This document shows, one piece after another, positions 62,258 through 64,000 of a DNA stretch of 64,000 bases. This stretch comes from Clostridia bacterium (GTDB lineage Bacteria; Bacillota; Clostridia; Oscillospirales; Acutalibacteraceae). A program made the position numbers and the translations under genes. Position 1 is the first letter of the stretch. Every line of letters starts with the position of its first letter. Where the stretch lies: positions 1-64,000 of the forward strand of contig JAFXBF010000026.1 of the NCBI GenBank assembly GCA_017516745.1, written 5' to 3'. The notes under the pieces were generated by a model. The model made no database searches, was not told the origin of the DNA, and worked only from the letters and a program-made list of their open reading frames with translations.

Positions 62258-62528
62258 GGTGGCGAATATAATCCGAATTCGCCCAAAAGCGTGAATTTTT
62301 GCGGCTTTTCGGTGTTTCGGATTTGAAAGGCGACAGCCTGTCGGCATCCTCAACATCCAAAAATCCATCAAAAATTCGCACTTTTGGGTCGCAGATTTTT
62401 TGCGAAGCGGATTTTTGACATATCAAGGCACAAAACGCAGTAAATCCTAACGGATTTACGAGTATTTTAACGATGAGATGGCGGAAATCCGCCCCGCAAA
62501 AAACGGGTTCGGATTATACTCGCCACCC
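62257..62528. mobile_element. MITE-like element with 21-bp terminal inverted repeats
   Basis: A 272-bp block between divIC and yabR is bounded by inverted repeats 62257-62277 and 62508-62528, identical at 20 of 21 positions (GGGTGGCGA-TATAATCCGAA). TA dinucleotides flank both ends (62255-62256 and 62529-62530), as for Tc1/mariner/IS630-type transposition. It encodes no transposase. Internal hairpins include GTAAATCC/GGATTTAC near 62440-62459 and GGCGGA/TCCGCC near 62480-62493. Confidence 0.8.
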
Positions 62529-62560
62529 TAAATTATTTTCAGAGGAGAACACAGGTTTCT

Positions 62561-63019
62561 ATGCAGATTGAAGTTGGAGCAATTATTGAAGGTAAGGTAA
62601 CTGGCCTTACCAATTTCGGTGCTTTCGTTACGCTTGAGGGTAACACAACAGGCATGGTACATATTTCCGAAGTATCCAACACATACGTAAAAGACATAAA
62701 AGAGCATCTTTCCGAAGGCCAGCAGGTCAAGGTAAAGGTTCTTTCAATAGGTGCAGACGGTAAAATCAGCCTTTCCATCAAGCAGGCTAATCCTACCGTA
62801 CAGCAGCCTGCCCCTACTCAGCAGCATAAGCCCAGAAACAGCCACTCCAGACCCAACGTCTGGCAGGGTCAGCCTCAGCAGTCCTCTAACGAGCCTGCAT
62901 CTTTTGAAGATATGATGGCAAAGTTCAAGCAAGTAAGCGACGACAAATTTTCGGATCTTCGCCGTTCAAACGACTCCCGCTACAGCCAGACAAGCTCCAG
63001 ACGAGGCAACAGAAAGTAA
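62561..63019 (+). CDS. yabR: S1-domain RNA-binding protein, YabR-like
   Basis: A 152-residue protein. The S1 domain is at residues 2-72 (IEGKVTGLTNFGAFVTLEGN, VHISEVSNTYVKDI, VLSIGADGKISLSIKQ). A Gln/Pro-rich linker and a conserved SFEDMMAKFKQVSDDKFSDL tail follow. It closes the rqcP-yabR order known from Bacillus. The start lies just beyond the MITE, with AGAGGAG 13 bases and a closer AGG five bases before it. Confidence 0.9.
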   Translation: MQIEVGAIIEGKVTGLTNFGAFVTLEGNTTGMVHISEVSNTYVKDIKEHLSEGQQVKVKVLSIGADGKISLSIKQANPTVQQPAPTQQHKPRNSHSRPNVWQGQPQQSSNEPASFEDMMAKFKQVSDDKFSDLRRSNDSRYSQTSSRRGNRK

Positions 63020-63026
63020 ACAAAAT

Positions 63027-63060
63027 ATGCACTGTAAAGTCCGTCTTTGCAGTGCATTAT
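63027..63060 (+). terminator. Terminator between yabR and the fumarate hydratase gene
   Basis: A 13-pair stem (63027-63039 with 63045-63057, one G-T pair) followed by TATTTAATA. The ATG at 63027 lies in this stem and is not a credible start. Confidence 0.65.
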
Positions 63061-63077
63061 TTAATATGGTGAGCAAT

Positions 63078-63920
63078 ATGAGAGAAATCAATGTAAGTTT
63101 AATTACCGATGCAGTAGCATCGCTTTGCATTCAGGCTAATAAAAAATTGCCGGAAGACCTTAATGAGTTAATAAATGAATTTACCGAAAGCGAAGAAAAT
63201 GCTCTTGCAAAATCAGTTATGAATGATATTGTAGAGAATATTTGGGCTGCAAATGAGCTTGATATTCCTATTTGTCAGGATTGCGGTATGGCTGTTGTAT
63301 TTGTCGAAATAGGACAGGACGTTCATTTTACCGGCGGTAATTTTGAAGAAGCAATAAACGAAGGTGTCAGAAGGGGATATACCGAAGGTTTCCTTCGCTG
63401 TTCTGTTGTTGCTGACCCGATTATGAGAAAAAACACCGGTGACAATACTCCTGCCGTAATTCATACAAGAATTGTTGACGGCGATAAAGTTAAAATCACC
63501 GTTGCGCCCAAAGGCTTCGGCAGCGAGAATATGAGCAAGCTTAAGATGTTTACGCCTGCCGCAACAAGAGAAGATATTGTCGAATATATTCTTGATTGCG
63601 TAGTTAAAGCCGGCGGAAATCCCTGTCCACCCATTGTGCTCGGTGTCGGCATCGGCGGCGATTTTGAGCAATGTGCCTATCTTGCAAAGAAAGCTCTTTG
63701 CAGGGATGTAAGCATTCGCAACAGCAACGAATATTATGCCGATATGGAAAAAGAAATACTATCTCTTGTAAATTGTCTTAACATCGGTCCGCAGGGCTTC
63801 GGCGGTAAAACTACTGCTCTTGCAGTAAATATTGAAACGGCACCGACACACATTGCAGGTCTTCCCGTAGCAGTCAATTTCGGTTGCCATGTTACCCGTC
63901 ATAAATCGACAACAATATAA
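63078..63920 (+). CDS. Fumarate hydratase class I, alpha subunit
   Basis: A 280-residue alpha subunit of the two-subunit iron-sulfur fumarase/tartrate dehydratase family. Cluster cysteines are in PICQDCGMAVVFVE near residue 72 and GGNPCPPIVLGVGIGG near 180; NIGPQGFGGKTTAL is near 237. It converts fumarate and malate. The ATG at 63078 matches the usual family start; the frame upstream lies in a terminator hairpin. The beta subunit is not in the window and may follow. Confidence 0.88.
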   Translation: MREINVSLITDAVASLCIQANKKLPEDLNELINEFTESEENALAKSVMNDIVENIWAANELDIPICQDCGMAVVFVEIGQDVHFTGGNFEEAINEGVRRGYTEGFLRCSVVADPIMRKNTGDNTPAVIHTRIVDGDKVKITVAPKGFGSENMSKLKMFTPAATREDIVEYILDCVVKAGGNPCPPIVLGVGIGGDFEQCAYLAKKALCRDVSIRNSNEYYADMEKEILSLVNCLNIGPQGFGGKTTALAVNIETAPTHIAGLPVAVNFGCHVTRHKSTTI

Positions 63921-63955
63921 AATTGGTTATTTGACATAAAATATTGTTATACCCC

Positions 63956-63984
63956 TTTACAAATTATGTGCAATATGATATAGT
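63956..63984 (+). promoter_or_regulatory. Promoter at the window end
   Basis: TTTACA (63956-63961), 17-base spacer, TATAGT (63979-63984), reading out of the window. A TTGACA at 63931-63936 is an alternative -35 without a fitting -10. Confidence 0.65.
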
Positions 63985-64000
63985 AAGAGTGAAGATAGGG

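Noticed and set aside
63027-63077. Upstream start of the fumarate hydratase gene
   Set aside because: The ATG lies in a terminator stem; the family begins at the later ATG.

Overview
The window looks like a chromosome segment of an anaerobic, spore-forming Clostridia bacterium, most likely of the Ruminococcaceae/Oscillospiraceae type. The evidence is the sporulation and germination genes (yabP, yabQ, cwlD, a spoVB-like flippase), the Firmicutes order rqcP-yabP-yabQ-divIC-yabR, strong AAGGAGG-type ribosome binding sites with several TTG and GTG starts, Gram-positive style promoters, and a domain-swapped GH3 beta-glucosidase of the kind known from rumen Clostridia. No rRNA, tRNA or CRISPR array was recognised. 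|| Layout. Bases 1-14,800 are an AT-rich accessory region. It starts with a degenerate tandem repeat array (46-567). A four-gene leftward operon of unknown function follows (4152 to 614): a conserved hypothetical protein, a metallo-beta-lactamase-fold hydrolase with a cysteine cluster, a guanylate-kinase-like P-loop protein and a small membrane-anchored protein. Next come a sugar transporter with its regulator, a frameshifted DUF4037 gene, a STAND/NB-ARC NTPase with TPR repeats, an AAA15 ATPase, a two-gene module with a perfect consensus promoter and attenuator-like hairpins, and transposon-associated tnpV and DUF6809 genes. This has the composition of a defence or mobile-element island. || From about 15,000 onward the DNA is richer in GC and looks like core chromosome. 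A secreted GH3 enzyme and a membrane protein precede a complete nine-gene pyrimidine operon, pyrC-carA-carB-pyrK-pyrD-pyrF-pyrE-pyrB-pyrI (19222-29054), which encodes all steps from carbamoyl phosphate to UMP. Its CarA subunit has lost all three glutaminase catalytic residues. A leftward block follows: acetate kinase, a secreted ceramidase-like protein, an ABC exporter-DUF1854-c-di-AMP receptor operon, and a proB-proA-DUF6886-araD-araA-GPH transporter series. || From 41,800 rightward there are an alanine-type aminotransferase, a class A penicillin-binding protein, ruvX, a VanZ-like protein, cwlD, radA, a DUF6873 protein, recJ, relA, dtd, a glyoxalase-II-like hydrolase, hemZ, a nucleoside kinase, a flippase, mazG, HU, and the rqcP to yabR cluster. 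That cluster is interrupted by a 272-bp MITE-like element which supplies the stop codon of divIC. The window ends with a fumarate hydratase alpha subunit and a promoter. || Best candidates for something new are the four-gene MBL/kinase/membrane operon and the glutaminase-dead CarA. Next are the 150-nt transcript next to the STAND gene and the MITE in the divIC-yabR gap.
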